DNA of 64,000 nucleotides from Splendidivirga corallicola (GTDB lineage Bacteria > Bacteroidota > Bacteroidia > Cytophagales > Cyclobacteriaceae): assembly GCA_030442035.1 (NCBI GenBank), contig JAUJEA010000003.1, forward strand, positions 496,001 to 560,000, written 5' to 3'. Numbering within the stretch: the first letter of the stretch is position 1; each line of letters opens with the position of its first letter. The notes beneath the pieces are model-generated. The model was not told the DNA's origin, ran no database searches, and worked only from the letters and a program-made list of their open reading frames with translations. Shown one piece after another: positions 25,802 through 34,663 of this stretch. The translations under genes and the position numbers were made by a program.

Positions 25802-25879
25802 CCGCACTCCTCCGAAGCCACATTGAGAAAATCGATTTGTATTAAAGCTGATATGTCTTAATTTTAAAAAAAACTCAAA

Positions 25880-26311
25880 ATGAAAGAACTCCTCACAACA
25901 ATTGACATTCAGGCTCCACCTGAAAAAATCTGGGATATTTTAACCGATTTTGATAAATATCCGGAATGGAACCCTTTTATTATAAGTATCAGAGGCGATT
26001 TGACTCTCAACAGTCGTTTGAAGGTCTACATAAAGCCAAAAGATTCCAAGGGGATGAACATCAATCCCAAAGTGGTTACTTATACCAAGAATAAACGTTT
26101 CAGTTGGGTAGGTAATCTGGCTATTCCCGGTTTGTTTGAAGGGCATCATATTTTTGAAATTGAGCCTAAAAATGAACATGAAAGTAAACTGATCCACAGA
26201 GAAGAATTCAGGGGATTGTTACTGCCTTTGCTCTGGAAAAAATTAGATACTCAAACGAGAGCAGGTTTTGAAGACATGAACAGGGCTATCAAGATCAAAG
26301 CTGAGCAATGA
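25880..26311 (+). CDS. SRPBCC (START/Bet v1-like) domain protein
   Basis: A 143-residue single-domain protein of the SRPBCC fold. It begins with the classic first strand and helix (LTTIDIQAPPEKIWDILTDFDKYPEWNPFI) and ends with a long C-terminal helix. The fold binds hydrophobic ligands in a central cavity. Its stop overlaps the start of the YafY-type regulator by four bases (ATGA), so both are translated together. This suggests that the regulator and the binding protein serve one small-molecule response. The ligand is unknown. Confidence 0.88.
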   Translation: MKELLTTIDIQAPPEKIWDILTDFDKYPEWNPFIISIRGDLTLNSRLKVYIKPKDSKGMNINPKVVTYTKNKRFSWVGNLAIPGLFEGHHIFEIEPKNEHESKLIHREEFRGLLLPLLWKKLDTQTRAGFEDMNRAIKIKAEQ

Positions 26312-27291
26312 ACCGGATCGATCGTCTTTCTGCAATTCTCATACAACTCCAGAGCAAAAAAGTAATTACCGCACAGGAAATTGCCGATCGCTTTGATATC
26401 AGTCTTCGAACAGTGTATCGCGACATCCGGGCATTGGAGGGTGCGGGAGTGCCTATTGGGGCAGAGGCTGGAAAAGGTTATTTCATTATGGAGGGATATC
26501 ACCTCCCTCCCGTGATGTTTACCAGGGAAGAAGCAAGTGCGGTTTTACTTGGAGGAAAGCTTATCGAAAAACATTCCGATGAGTCCGTCAAGATGCACTT
26601 TAATGATGCACTGTTGAAAATAAAGTCTGTTTTGAAATTTTCAGAAAAGGACTACCTCGAACACCTGGAGGATTACATAGAAGTATTTCATTTACCCAAG
26701 CCGAAACAAAATCTTTTCCCAAATAATTTTCTATCGGATATCCAGGATGCGCTGGTCAGGAAAAAGGTGCTGAAATTTGACTATTACTCGAACTACAACG
26801 ATAAATTCACCTCAAGAGAAGTCGAACCATCGGGCTTATGTTACTATGCCGCGCACTGGCATCTGATTGCATTTTGTAATTTAAGAGATGACTTTCGAGA
26901 TTTTAGAATTGACAGAATCACCAAGCTGCAGATCTCCGAAAAGGATTTCGATCCGGCCCGACATAAGAATTTCAAATCATTTGTTAAAGACATTGTCATC
27001 GGGAAAGAGCTTCAAGAAGTAAAAATCAGAGTTACCAAAGATTTGGCCAGGTACCTGAGCGAACAAAAGTATTATTGGGGGTTTTTGGAGCAAAAGGAAT
27101 TGGAGAATGATGTAGAAATGACTTTTATGACCTCCGATCTTTTAAATTTCAGCAGATGGCTCTTGATGTATGGCAAAGGAGCTACTATTATTTCTCCGGA
27201 TAACCTTAAAGAGCATCTTGCCAATCTGATAGCCGAACTTCAAGAACATCACATTGGTGAAGGCGCTGTCGAAGCAAAGAACATCCTCTAG
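26308..27291 (+). CDS. YafY-type regulator with HTH_11 and WYL domains
   Basis: The 327-residue protein starts with a DeoR-like HTH_11 (RLSAILIQLQSKKVITAQEIADRFDISLRTVYRDIRALEGAGVPI). It continues with a WYL ligand-binding domain (about 140-220, including CYYAAHWHLIAFCNLRDDFRDFRIDRI) and a WCX-like C-terminal extension. WYL regulators respond to nucleic-acid or nucleotide ligands in several systems. It is translationally coupled to the SRPBCC gene, and no defence genes are adjacent, so an ordinary stress-regulation role is more likely than phage defence. Confidence 0.9.
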   Translation: MNRIDRLSAILIQLQSKKVITAQEIADRFDISLRTVYRDIRALEGAGVPIGAEAGKGYFIMEGYHLPPVMFTREEASAVLLGGKLIEKHSDESVKMHFNDALLKIKSVLKFSEKDYLEHLEDYIEVFHLPKPKQNLFPNNFLSDIQDALVRKKVLKFDYYSNYNDKFTSREVEPSGLCYYAAHWHLIAFCNLRDDFRDFRIDRITKLQISEKDFDPARHKNFKSFVKDIVIGKELQEVKIRVTKDLARYLSEQKYYWGFLEQKELENDVEMTFMTSDLLNFSRWLLMYGKGATIISPDNLKEHLANLIAELQEHHIGEGAVEAKNIL

Positions 27292-27510
27292 TTATCATCT
27301 CTCCATCTGAATATCCTTGTTTGATAATTTTAGATGGTGAAATGATCAACTGACCTCACTGTGTCCAATTTTTCAAAAAAAATCCTGCCCTTATTTCACT
27401 ACTGACATAAGGCTGTCACTTTCCACTATTTTCTTTGAAGTTACAAAGGGCATCTTCGTCTTTTAACCAGAAAATTCGAACCATTTTACAAACTTTAAAT
27501 TTTGACACAT

Positions 27511-28131
27511 ATGAGTAAAATAGATCTGACAAGATCCTTTCCGGAATACTATAAAGGAAGTACACAACCCATATTAATCAATTTGGATCCGCTTTACTAC
27601 TTAAGTATTTCGGATCAAAGTTCACCTGAAAGTGAAAAATTCACAGGAGCCATTGAAGCCATATATCCCATGGCATTTGGAATTAAAAGAGCAAGCAAAG
27701 AGCATGGTCGTGACTTTGTAGTTCCCAAAATGGAAGCGCAATGGTGGGTGGAATCTGATATACCCTTCAACGAAGTTCCGAAAGAAGAATGGCATTGGAA
27801 AATATTAATTCCCATGCCAAACTTCGTGGACATTAAAATCTATTTGACAGCCAAGCAAAAAGTACTGGAGCAGACTGGTAATCAACGGGTTCAGGACATT
27901 ACCTTTGAACAGTTGGATGAAAGCAAAGTTGTGCAAGCCATGCATATCGGATCCTATGATGCCGAAGAAGCAACCATTAAAAAACTTCTTGGTTTCATGG
28001 ATCAAAATCAGTTGAAGATGAATGGATATCACCACGAAATCTATATTTCAGATCCCAGACGAACAGCCGCGGATAAATTAAAAACGATCATCAGATATCC
28101 TGTCACTTCAATTAAAGTTGAGGAAGTATAG
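27511..28131 (+). CDS. GyrI-like small-molecule-binding protein
   Basis: The ATG at 27511 gives 206 residues; a TTG nine bases earlier is in frame but less likely. The sequence (YLSISDQSSPESEKFTGAIEAIYPMAFGIKRA, PKMEAQWWVE, EWHWKILIPMPNF, VVQAMHIGSYDAEEATI, HHEIYISDPRRTAADKLKTIIRYPV) matches the standalone GyrI-like/SOUL-type effector-binding proteins of the YdhR/YP_2 type. They bind hydrophobic drugs or other small molecules, and some hydrolyse cyclopropanoid toxins. It is monocistronic and follows the SRPBCC-YafY pair in the same direction by 219 bases, possibly a related xenobiotic response. Confidence 0.85.
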   Translation: MSKIDLTRSFPEYYKGSTQPILINLDPLYYLSISDQSSPESEKFTGAIEAIYPMAFGIKRASKEHGRDFVVPKMEAQWWVESDIPFNEVPKEEWHWKILIPMPNFVDIKIYLTAKQKVLEQTGNQRVQDITFEQLDESKVVQAMHIGSYDAEEATIKKLLGFMDQNQLKMNGYHHEIYISDPRRTAADKLKTIIRYPVTSIKVEEV

Positions 28132-28295
28132 GATTGTTAAGGCAATTTCGCATATGCTATTACTATATTTATTATATCTTTCTTTAATCAAAACCTATTG
28201 TTTTTTGCTTCATTATTTAAAAGAGTTATCAGGAACTCTGGCAAAAAAAAATAAGCGTAATAAAAATTTTTGCACTTCAATTCACAATTAGAAAT

Positions 28296-29387
28296 ATGGC
28301 TGAAGCACTGAAAGATCAAATGTTCCAAAAATCATTCTATGAAAACCTTTGTGATAAGATCATGGAAAAATATTCGGCATTTGATAAAAATAAATTCTTC
28401 AAAATCCTTTACGACCATGAATGGGATGACAAAGCCTTGAAAGAGCGAATGAGCCATTCAAGCAGAGTCTTACAACAAACACTTCCTGAGGATTATTTCA
28501 AAGCATTGGATATTTTGCAATCCATTGCACACCATTTCAATGGTTTCGATGCTATGATCTTCCCTGATTTTGTAGAGCAATTTGGACAAGATCATTATGA
28601 AGTGTCCGTATCAGCACTTGAGCTTTTTACACAATATTCAAGTGCTGAATTTGCCATCAGACCATTCATCGTTCAACGCCCCGGGGAAACCATGAAGAGA
28701 ATGTTGGCCTGGTCGATGCATGAAAACCATCATGTTAGACGCCTATCCAGTGAAGGGTGCCGCCCTCGTTTGCCATGGGCCATGGCGTTGCCGGAATTTA
28801 AAAAAGATCCAAAGTTAATTCTACCAATTTTGGAGAATCTCAAAAGTGATCCCTCTGAATATGTAAGAAAAAGTGTTGCTAATAATTTGAATGATATCAC
28901 TAAAGACAATCCGGATATTGTATTGGAAATGTTAAATGATTGGAATAAAAAACCATCCAAAGAAACTAAATGGATTATTAAACATGCACTTCGGGGTTTG
29001 CTCAAGGCGGGTAATGAAAAAGCTTTGAGTATACTGGGTTATAACAGCACTGATGTGAAAATTAAAGATTTGAAAGTGTCTCCTAAGAAAATCAAACTGG
29101 GTGAACAAATTGATATTTCATTCGAAGTGACAAATCAATCTACTGAAAAACAATCATTGATGATAGATTATATCATCCACTTTACAAAGGCCAATGGCAA
29201 AACAGCCCCAAAGGTATTCAAACTCAATACAACAACACTGGAACCGAAAGGCAATACTCAAATCAACAAAACACATCCCATCAAGGAAATTACAACGCGG
29301 AAATATTACAGCGGTGAAAATTTTGTAGAAATCCAGGTCAATGGGAAAGTACTTGGAAAATCCAATTTTGAATTGGTCGTTAAATAA
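28296..29387 (+). CDS. DNA alkylation repair glycosylase, AlkC-like with C-terminal Ig-like domain
   Basis: The 363-residue protein has an N-terminal ALK/HEAT-repeat DNA glycosylase domain (about 1-250). It shows the family motif RRLSSEGCRPRLPWAMAL and repeated helical pairs such as DPSEYVRKSVANNLNDITKDNP. Residues ~255-363 form an immunoglobulin-like beta domain (IKDLKVSPKKIKLGEQIDISFEVTNQS). This architecture is that of AlkC-type enzymes, which excise N3-alkylated bases such as 3-methyladenine without flipping the base. The catalytic Glu is probably in SSEGCRPR, as inferred from family knowledge. It appears monocistronic, with a large hairpin downstream at 29461-29511. Confidence 0.9.
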   Translation: MAEALKDQMFQKSFYENLCDKIMEKYSAFDKNKFFKILYDHEWDDKALKERMSHSSRVLQQTLPEDYFKALDILQSIAHHFNGFDAMIFPDFVEQFGQDHYEVSVSALELFTQYSSAEFAIRPFIVQRPGETMKRMLAWSMHENHHVRRLSSEGCRPRLPWAMALPEFKKDPKLILPILENLKSDPSEYVRKSVANNLNDITKDNPDIVLEMLNDWNKKPSKETKWIIKHALRGLLKAGNEKALSILGYNSTDVKIKDLKVSPKKIKLGEQIDISFEVTNQSTEKQSLMIDYIIHFTKANGKTAPKVFKLNTTTLEPKGNTQINKTHPIKEITTRKYYSGENFVEIQVNGKVLGKSNFELVVK

Positions 29388-29460
29388 TCATTTTCCTCAT
29401 AATAAGGATAAGCCATGGAAAATGGTTGAGGATAACTGATCTAGGAAAATTATTTTGTCA

Positions 29461-29511
29461 ATACCCTGAAAGAGCCAGATCTTTGCATGATCGGAATGCT
29501 TTTCAGGGTAT
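29461..29511. repeat. Inverted repeat with 11-base arms and 29-base loop
   Basis: ATACCCTGAAA at 29461-29471 and TTTCAGGGTAT at 29501-29511 are perfect inverted repeats. The loop contains a second possible pairing (GATC-GATC). The element lies between the convergent AlkC-like and TerB-like genes. It could terminate transcription, though no long T tract follows. Confidence 0.5.
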
Positions 29512-29574
29512 TGTTGCATCAAAATCAAATTTCATGAATTTCATAGCAGCCAAAAAAGAATTCCTTTCCGGAGG

Positions 29575-29976
29575 CTAATTATACTTTCTGAAAATTTCGT
29601 TCATAGTGATGGGGCTCATCATTTTTGATGGCTGTTTCTGCATCACATCCAGGACCTCATTGACAGCAGTTGGATTCAACCCTAACCTTATTCCCAATTC
29701 CCTGCAAAATGAAACCTCGGCCTCATCCACCCTGAAATCAATCCCCATCAGAATAATCAATCTATGGAACTGAGGGATAGCTTCGAATTCGAATTTGGGC
29801 GGATGAAATCCAATTTCATCATTCTTAATACGATCGAGATCTATTTTGGATACTCCCAATTTTTTGGCAATCTTTTCGATGAAGATATTTTCCAGCTGTG
29901 ATTCGTCATTGTCGGCGCGGGATAATTTAACCAAATCACTAATGTGACTTAGTTTTTCGTTATAGGTGTTTTCCAT
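29575..29976 (-). CDS. TerB-like helical protein
   Basis: A 133-residue all-helical protein. Two similar halves, SHISDLVKLSRADNDESQLENIFIEKIAKKLGVSKIDLDRI and RLIILMGIDFRVDEAEVSFCRELGIRLGLNPTAVNEVL, fit the internal symmetry of the TerB/DjlA-type fold (acidic residues after the first helix, then E and an LG turn). Despite the name, these domains are general metal-associated scaffolds at membranes and do not by themselves indicate tellurite resistance. It is monocistronic. The 239 bases upstream contain no gene. Confidence 0.7.
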   Translation of the reverse strand: MENTYNEKLSHISDLVKLSRADNDESQLENIFIEKIAKKLGVSKIDLDRIKNDEIGFHPPKFEFEAIPQFHRLIILMGIDFRVDEAEVSFCRELGIRLGLNPTAVNEVLDVMQKQPSKMMSPITMNEIFRKYN

Positions 29977-30215
29977 AAAAAATAAAAAAATTAAGAATTG
30001 AGACTAAAAAATTGCACCGCCTGCTTTAAATATAATGAACAATGGGGAATTAATAATTAATAAAAGGCGTATAAGACAATTTTTTGGATTGAAATAAACA
30101 CCAGTACATTGCGTCAATTCATGTATTAAAGCATCGGGAGAGTCATATGCCTGTAGAATTGTATAATCAATGTTTCCGTGGCGTACTTTCTCTTTAGGTA
30201 TTATAAAATCCCAAT

Positions 30216-31310
30216 CTATTTACCCAACACCAATTCCCGGATTATTTTCACTTCGGAAGAATCAAAGGGTTTGCCATCTTTATGGAAGATATCATGGTAC
30301 CAAAGTTCTGGTTCAGGAGTACCTTGCTTTGAACCCCAGGGAAAAATGGTCTGCGTCTTACCACTAACCAAGCCCCAGTTGACAGCACCTACATTTTCCT
30401 CTTTAAACATCGGCAAATGACTCTCGAAATTACTGTCTCTTGTACGTGCCAGATATTCAGTGCAGATCAATGGACGACCGTGTTGTTTTAAGTTGTGAAT
30501 GGTTTTCCGGACACTTTCCACATTCATGTAATTGTGAAAAGAGATGACATCAGAATGCCGGATCAGAAAATCATTGATCTTTTCAAAATCTTTTGAAAAA
30601 CGCCAGACCGCTGAAGTGATGGGCTGAGAAGGTTGAATTTCTCTGGCCCATTCAAAAGATTTTTTGAGTAATGGCAGGGATTCATTACCATGATGCTCAT
30701 TACCGGGTTCATTGTACATATCCCAAATGGCAACACGGCTATCATCCTTAAATTCATGCACGATGTCTTGTACATATTGCTTCAGTACAGGATATAAAGT
30801 TGTATCTGTTACCTGTTTTTGGCCGGGACACTGTACCCAGCCTGAATTATGAACTCCCGGAATTGGTTCCGGCTGAGTACCTAATTGAGGATCACCATTC
30901 CAGCAATCATCGAAAAAAACGAACATCACCTTTAACTGATTGGTATCCGTAATCCTGAGAAAATCATGCATTCTTTCTTTGAATCCTTCGGGGTTTTCTT
31001 CCCAAACCAAATGATGCAAATAAACACGAACTATGTTGAACCCTAATGATGAAGCCCAGCCTAATTCCCGGTCAATCGTTTCAGGATCGTAGCTATCCTC
31101 CTGCCACATTTCCAGCTGATTGATCGCATTGCTAGGAATAAATGTACAACCCACCAGCCAGCCATTTGTACGCTGCCATTCAACTGCTCTTTCTTTACTC
31201 CATACCTCGGAAACACTGCCATGCTTCCGGCGATCGCTTTGATTGTCACCACATGACATAGAAATAACAACGACACACGTGATCCATATTTTTCCAAAAC
31301 TACCATTCAT
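30216..31310 (-). CDS. GH5-like (TIM-barrel) glycoside hydrolase, lipoprotein, paralogue B
   Basis: A 364-residue exported enzyme with a probable lipoprotein signal (Cys20 in ISMSC). The sequence fits a (beta/alpha)8 clan A retaining hydrolase. The acid/base is likely Glu201 in DMYNEPGN, and the nucleophile Glu285 in ICTEYLAR. It shares long conserved stretches with the gene at 33392-34606 (NAINQLEMWQE, ETIDRELGWA, SGWVQ, NWGLVSGKTQTI.PW), so the two are duplicates. Relatives are often labelled 1,4-beta-xylanase or cellulase-family, but linkage specificity cannot be read here. It is the last gene of the minus-strand carbohydrate cluster and follows the sulfatase gene by 92 bases. Confidence 0.85.
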   Translation of the reverse strand: MNGSFGKIWITCVVVISMSCGDNQSDRRKHGSVSEVWSKERAVEWQRTNGWLVGCTFIPSNAINQLEMWQEDSYDPETIDRELGWASSLGFNIVRVYLHHLVWEENPEGFKERMHDFLRITDTNQLKVMFVFFDDCWNGDPQLGTQPEPIPGVHNSGWVQCPGQKQVTDTTLYPVLKQYVQDIVHEFKDDSRVAIWDMYNEPGNEHHGNESLPLLKKSFEWAREIQPSQPITSAVWRFSKDFEKINDFLIRHSDVISFHNYMNVESVRKTIHNLKQHGRPLICTEYLARTRDSNFESHLPMFKEENVGAVNWGLVSGKTQTIFPWGSKQGTPEPELWYHDIFHKDGKPFDSSEVKIIRELVLGK

Positions 31311-31402
31311 ATTAGGCTAATTTACTAATTGAATATCGATGAATGGTTATGATCAGTTGTAAATTTCAATCTGGTTTATCGTCATGATTAATGTTCGGCT
31401 TT

Positions 31403-32899
31403 TTAATCCGGAAAATGCTTGATCCATGGATCTCTTGTTTTTTGCAGCCATTGCTTTAATTCTTCGCTTAGCTTCTTTTCAAGCGCTGGTTGAGTCCCGG
31501 CGATATTTGTGAGCTGATATGGATCTTCATAATTATTGAATAACTCAATAGAATCCGCTTGATTTTGCTGCCACCAGGCATTTCCTTCATTCGGCCGATA
31601 ATTGATCATCAGAGTATAGTGATCTGTTCTGATCCCTCTTCGGCCAACATCAGGTTCGCCAGGATAAACATACATGTATAATTGAGAGGTGGGTCTTGGG
31701 CCTTCACCTGTTAAGAAATTGGAAGCATAGCTGGTTCCCATAATATCCTCGGGTATGCTTTCCTTAAAGCCCATTAACTCCATTAAGGTTGGATAGATAT
31801 CCGGTGTGGAAATTAATAGATCATCTGTTCCTCCCTTTATCTTTTCAGGCCAGCGAATAATAAAGGGTACTGTCATCGACTCCTCATAGTGATAATCTTT
31901 TGATCCGATATTTTGAATACCCAAACAATTTCCATGATCCGATGTAAAAACGACAATGGTATTTTTATCCAAACCTTCTTCTTTCAACGCTTTTAATATT
32001 CTTCCAAATTGTTCATCCACACCGGTGATCATGGCATAATAGTCTTTGATATTATTTCTATAAAAGTCGCCCCATTGAGTTCCTTTTTCAGGAATATTAA
32101 GTCTTTTGGTCAATGAATCCATTGGGATTGTCTCGTATGGCTTTTTATACTTTTCGGGAACAGCGGCATATGGTGAGTGGGGAGGATTGATAGAAACCAT
32201 CAGGGCGAAGGGTTTTGATGGATCACGCTCCTGACTTTTGTTTTTAATATAGTCAATGGCTACATCTGCCTCATGCTCGGGACCCCATTGATCTACGAAG
32301 TGAAAAGCTTCTCTACCGGCATCTGTTTTCCAATACATGGGCCTCATGTGATGGTCATAGGTACCATAGGCATACCAAAAATTGAAGCCGTGCCTTTTAT
32401 GGGAAGGAGTCCATTCATTCCACTTGATAGTTCCTTTATTATTTTCCGTATCCACATAGGGCTCCCTGGGATTGTCCAGATGCCACTTACCAATATAACC
32501 AAGATCATATCCCTTATCACTTAAAATATCCGACCAACAGACAGCCGATTCCTTCAGCTCATGTCCAAAAGGTTCTGATAGCGTATTGCAATTATGCAGT
32601 ACCCCATTGGCATGTGGATATTTGCCGGTCATCAGCATTGCTCTGGAAGGACTGCAAATAGGAAAGTTGGCGACCGCCTCGGTAAGCACTAAACTTTCTC
32701 CGGCAAAACGGTCCAAATTGGGTGTTAAAACAGGCTCATCCCCAAGAAAGCCCATCGCCTGGCCTCGCATCTGATCAGGATAAATAATAAGTAAATTCGG
32801 TGCTTGGGATTTGTCGCCTTCCTCAGGTTCCGAACAATTGCTAAACGCAATGGTCAGAAGAAGCAATATACTAATCCGATTAATGAGACCAGATTTCAT
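31403..32899 (-). CDS. S1-family sulfatase, lipoprotein
   Basis: The ATG at 32899 gives 498 residues and a compact lipoprotein signal (...IAFSNC, Cys22). The longer frame to 33082 overlaps a sulfatase remnant and has no signal. The signature C82-S-P-S-R, to be converted to formylglycine, is preceded by FPI and followed by AMLMTGKYPHANGV. N-terminal metal ligands are expected in IIYPDQMRG, and VVFTSDHGNCLG supplies the later metal-binding Asp-His. S1 sulfatases of this type remove sulfate esters from algal or host glycans in the periplasm. The maturase is not in the window. It lies between two paralogous GH5-like genes. Confidence 0.92.
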   Translation of the reverse strand: MKSGLINRISILLLLTIAFSNCSEPEEGDKSQAPNLLIIYPDQMRGQAMGFLGDEPVLTPNLDRFAGESLVLTEAVANFPICSPSRAMLMTGKYPHANGVLHNCNTLSEPFGHELKESAVCWSDILSDKGYDLGYIGKWHLDNPREPYVDTENNKGTIKWNEWTPSHKRHGFNFWYAYGTYDHHMRPMYWKTDAGREAFHFVDQWGPEHEADVAIDYIKNKSQERDPSKPFALMVSINPPHSPYAAVPEKYKKPYETIPMDSLTKRLNIPEKGTQWGDFYRNNIKDYYAMITGVDEQFGRILKALKEEGLDKNTIVVFTSDHGNCLGIQNIGSKDYHYEESMTVPFIIRWPEKIKGGTDDLLISTPDIYPTLMELMGFKESIPEDIMGTSYASNFLTGEGPRPTSQLYMYVYPGEPDVGRRGIRTDHYTLMINYRPNEGNAWWQQNQADSIELFNNYEDPYQLTNIAGTQPALEKKLSEELKQWLQKTRDPWIKHFPD

Positions 32900-33018
32900 A
32901 ACAATAAGGATAATTAAAAACCATAATACAAATTTTGTTACGCTTCGAACTTGCCTTAAACGTAAGCATGGCATTGAATAAATGCCATAACCAATATTCA
33001 TCCCGGCATCGATATGCC

Positions 33019-33273
33019 TTATTCTATAGGTTGGGATTCCTTCCAGGTTAGAACATTGGATCTCTTTGCCCAATCCTTCCATAGAACTTCCAGTTCTCTT
33101 GCTTTATCCGGCATTTTTTCGATCAAATTATTCGTTTCACTTCGATCTGACACCACATCATAAAGCTCCCAGTTATATTCGGAATCTTTCTTCCGTCTTG
33201 ATACCAACTTGTATTTTCCAAGCCTCACAACCTTATTCCCTTCGTGCTCCCAAAAAATGGCCTTGCTCTTCAA
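33019..33273 (-). pseudogene. C-terminal remnant of a second, different sulfatase
   Basis: The 84 residues read AIFWEHEGNKVVRLGKYKLV...WELYDVVSDRSETNNLIEKMP. This is the C-terminal end of arylsulfatases (EHEGN-AVR, KLV, WELYD...D-ETNDL). The in-frame extension upstream meets a TGA after five further codons, and the ~400 residues with the active site are absent. It does not match the C-terminus of the intact sulfatase downstream, so it came from another subfamily. It sits between GH paralogue A and the intact sulfatase. Confidence 0.8.
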
Positions 33274-33391
33274 ATGCAGGCGTATTGATCATTCCCATAA
33301 TTTTGTGTGAAAAAGCTATATTCATCTTGTAGTCTTAATCCTACACACCATTTCATTATGAAGACAACATACACTTTTTTTCTCAGTTCGA

Positions 33392-34606
33392 CTATTTACC
33401 GCTCTTAATAATTTCCTTAATGAAATCTACCTCCTCACTTTTATAAGGGGTACCATCCTGATGAAAAATATCGTGGAACCAAAGTGGTGGTTCAGCATTA
33501 TATTCTTTCCACCAGGAATCCCAGGGGTAAATGGTCTGTGTTTTTCCTGAAACCAGGCCCCAGTTGATCATGGCTACTTTGTGTTCTTTTGCGATGGGCA
33601 AAATAGCCTGAAAGGTACTGCCTGTAGGTCTCGCCATGTATTCAGTGCAAATGAGTGGCTTGTCGTACTTTTTAAGCGCCAGAACCCTTTCTTCAAATCC
33701 TGGTGGATCATTATAACTATGAAAAGTGATCACATCCGATTCCTCAATGGCCATTTTGGTGATAGCACTCATATTACTTCCCGCAACCCAGTCTCCAGTC
33801 CATGCACCAACACTAACCGGCTGGACGGGGCCAGCTTCTCTTGCCCATTGAAAAACTTTTTTCATCAAAGCAGTGGACAAAACATTTTTATTCTCTGGCT
33901 CTTTTTCTCCATAGCTGGAGCCATTGGTATTACCCGGCTCATTGTAAAGGTCCCACAAAAGAATCCTTTTATCGTCCTTAAAGTGTGCAATGGTTCCTTT
34001 GATATAAGCCTTAAGTGATTCATGCCGGGTTGTATCACTTAATATCTCTCTGCCCGGGCTTTGCACCCATCCGGAATTGTGCCTGTGTGGTGTGGGTTCA
34101 TTCTGTATGCCTAACTTAGGATCCGGATCCCAGACGTCATCCAACAGGACGAACATGGTTACAATGCCATGCTTATCAGCAATTTCCAGATACCGCTCCA
34201 TGCGTTGCAAAAAGCCTTTGGAGTCCTGATCCCAAAGCATATGATGCAAATAAACGCGCATAACATTCATGCCCAGGTCTGCTGCCCAGCCAAGTTCACG
34301 ATCAATGGTTTCTGTATCGAAGGTGCTTTCCTGCCACATTTCCAGTTGATTAATAGCGGTACTGGGCCCGAAATTAGCACCTACTAACCAGGAATAATTT
34401 GCATACCATTCATTCGCTTTTTCAATCGACCAAGGTTCATATGATATAGAGGGTTCAGCGGTTTCAATGCTTTTTTTGTTATTACAGCTATAAAACAATA
34501 GCACCAGGAAAATGACCATGAAAGTAAATTGAGGCCCTGGAAATAATAATATCTTTATATTAGAAAATAATTTTTCGAAATATCTATTTGCTTTAAGCAT
34601 CTCCAT
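33392..34606 (-). CDS. GH5-like (TIM-barrel) glycoside hydrolase, lipoprotein, paralogue A
   Basis: A 404-residue duplicate of the gene at 30216-31310. A hydrophobic segment ends at a lipid-anchor-type Cys41 (VLLFYSC). The probable acid/base is Glu213 in DLYNEPGN and the nucleophile Glu312 in ICTEYMARP. It has insertions relative to paralogue B, e.g. around residues 216-235 (NGSSYGEKEPENKN). The shared NAINQLEMWQE/AINQLEMWQE and TIDRELGWA blocks show common ancestry. Transcription continues into the sulfatase remnant and then the intact sulfatase. A similar substrate backbone but different subsite specificity is likely for the pair. Confidence 0.85.
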   Translation of the reverse strand: MEMLKANRYFEKLFSNIKILLFPGPQFTFMVIFLVLLFYSCNNKKSIETAEPSISYEPWSIEKANEWYANYSWLVGANFGPSTAINQLEMWQESTFDTETIDRELGWAADLGMNVMRVYLHHMLWDQDSKGFLQRMERYLEIADKHGIVTMFVLLDDVWDPDPKLGIQNEPTPHRHNSGWVQSPGREILSDTTRHESLKAYIKGTIAHFKDDKRILLWDLYNEPGNTNGSSYGEKEPENKNVLSTALMKKVFQWAREAGPVQPVSVGAWTGDWVAGSNMSAITKMAIEESDVITFHSYNDPPGFEERVLALKKYDKPLICTEYMARPTGSTFQAILPIAKEHKVAMINWGLVSGKTQTIYPWDSWWKEYNAEPPLWFHDIFHQDGTPYKSEEVDFIKEIIKSGK

Positions 34607-34663
34607 GATTTGAATGTTTAATTTTTTTCCTTAGATCATTAAATACCTACTGATGATTTAAAA

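Noticed and set aside
26308-27291. WYL-domain regulator as a sign of a phage-defence island
   Set aside because: WYL regulators often mark defence loci, but the neighbours are SRPBCC, GyrI-like and DNA repair genes, with no defence effector nearby.
29575-29976. TerB-like protein as part of a tellurite-resistance (ter) cluster
   Set aside because: No other ter genes (terC, terD, terZ) are present nearby; solitary TerB-like proteins are common.
32938-32968. Motif TTACGTTTAAGGCAA (minus strand) resembling GTACGCTTAAACCAA at 39150-39165, possibly a shared operator in the carbohydrate cluster
   Set aside because: Only about 11 of 15 positions agree between two sites and neither is a clear palindrome; not enough to call a binding site.
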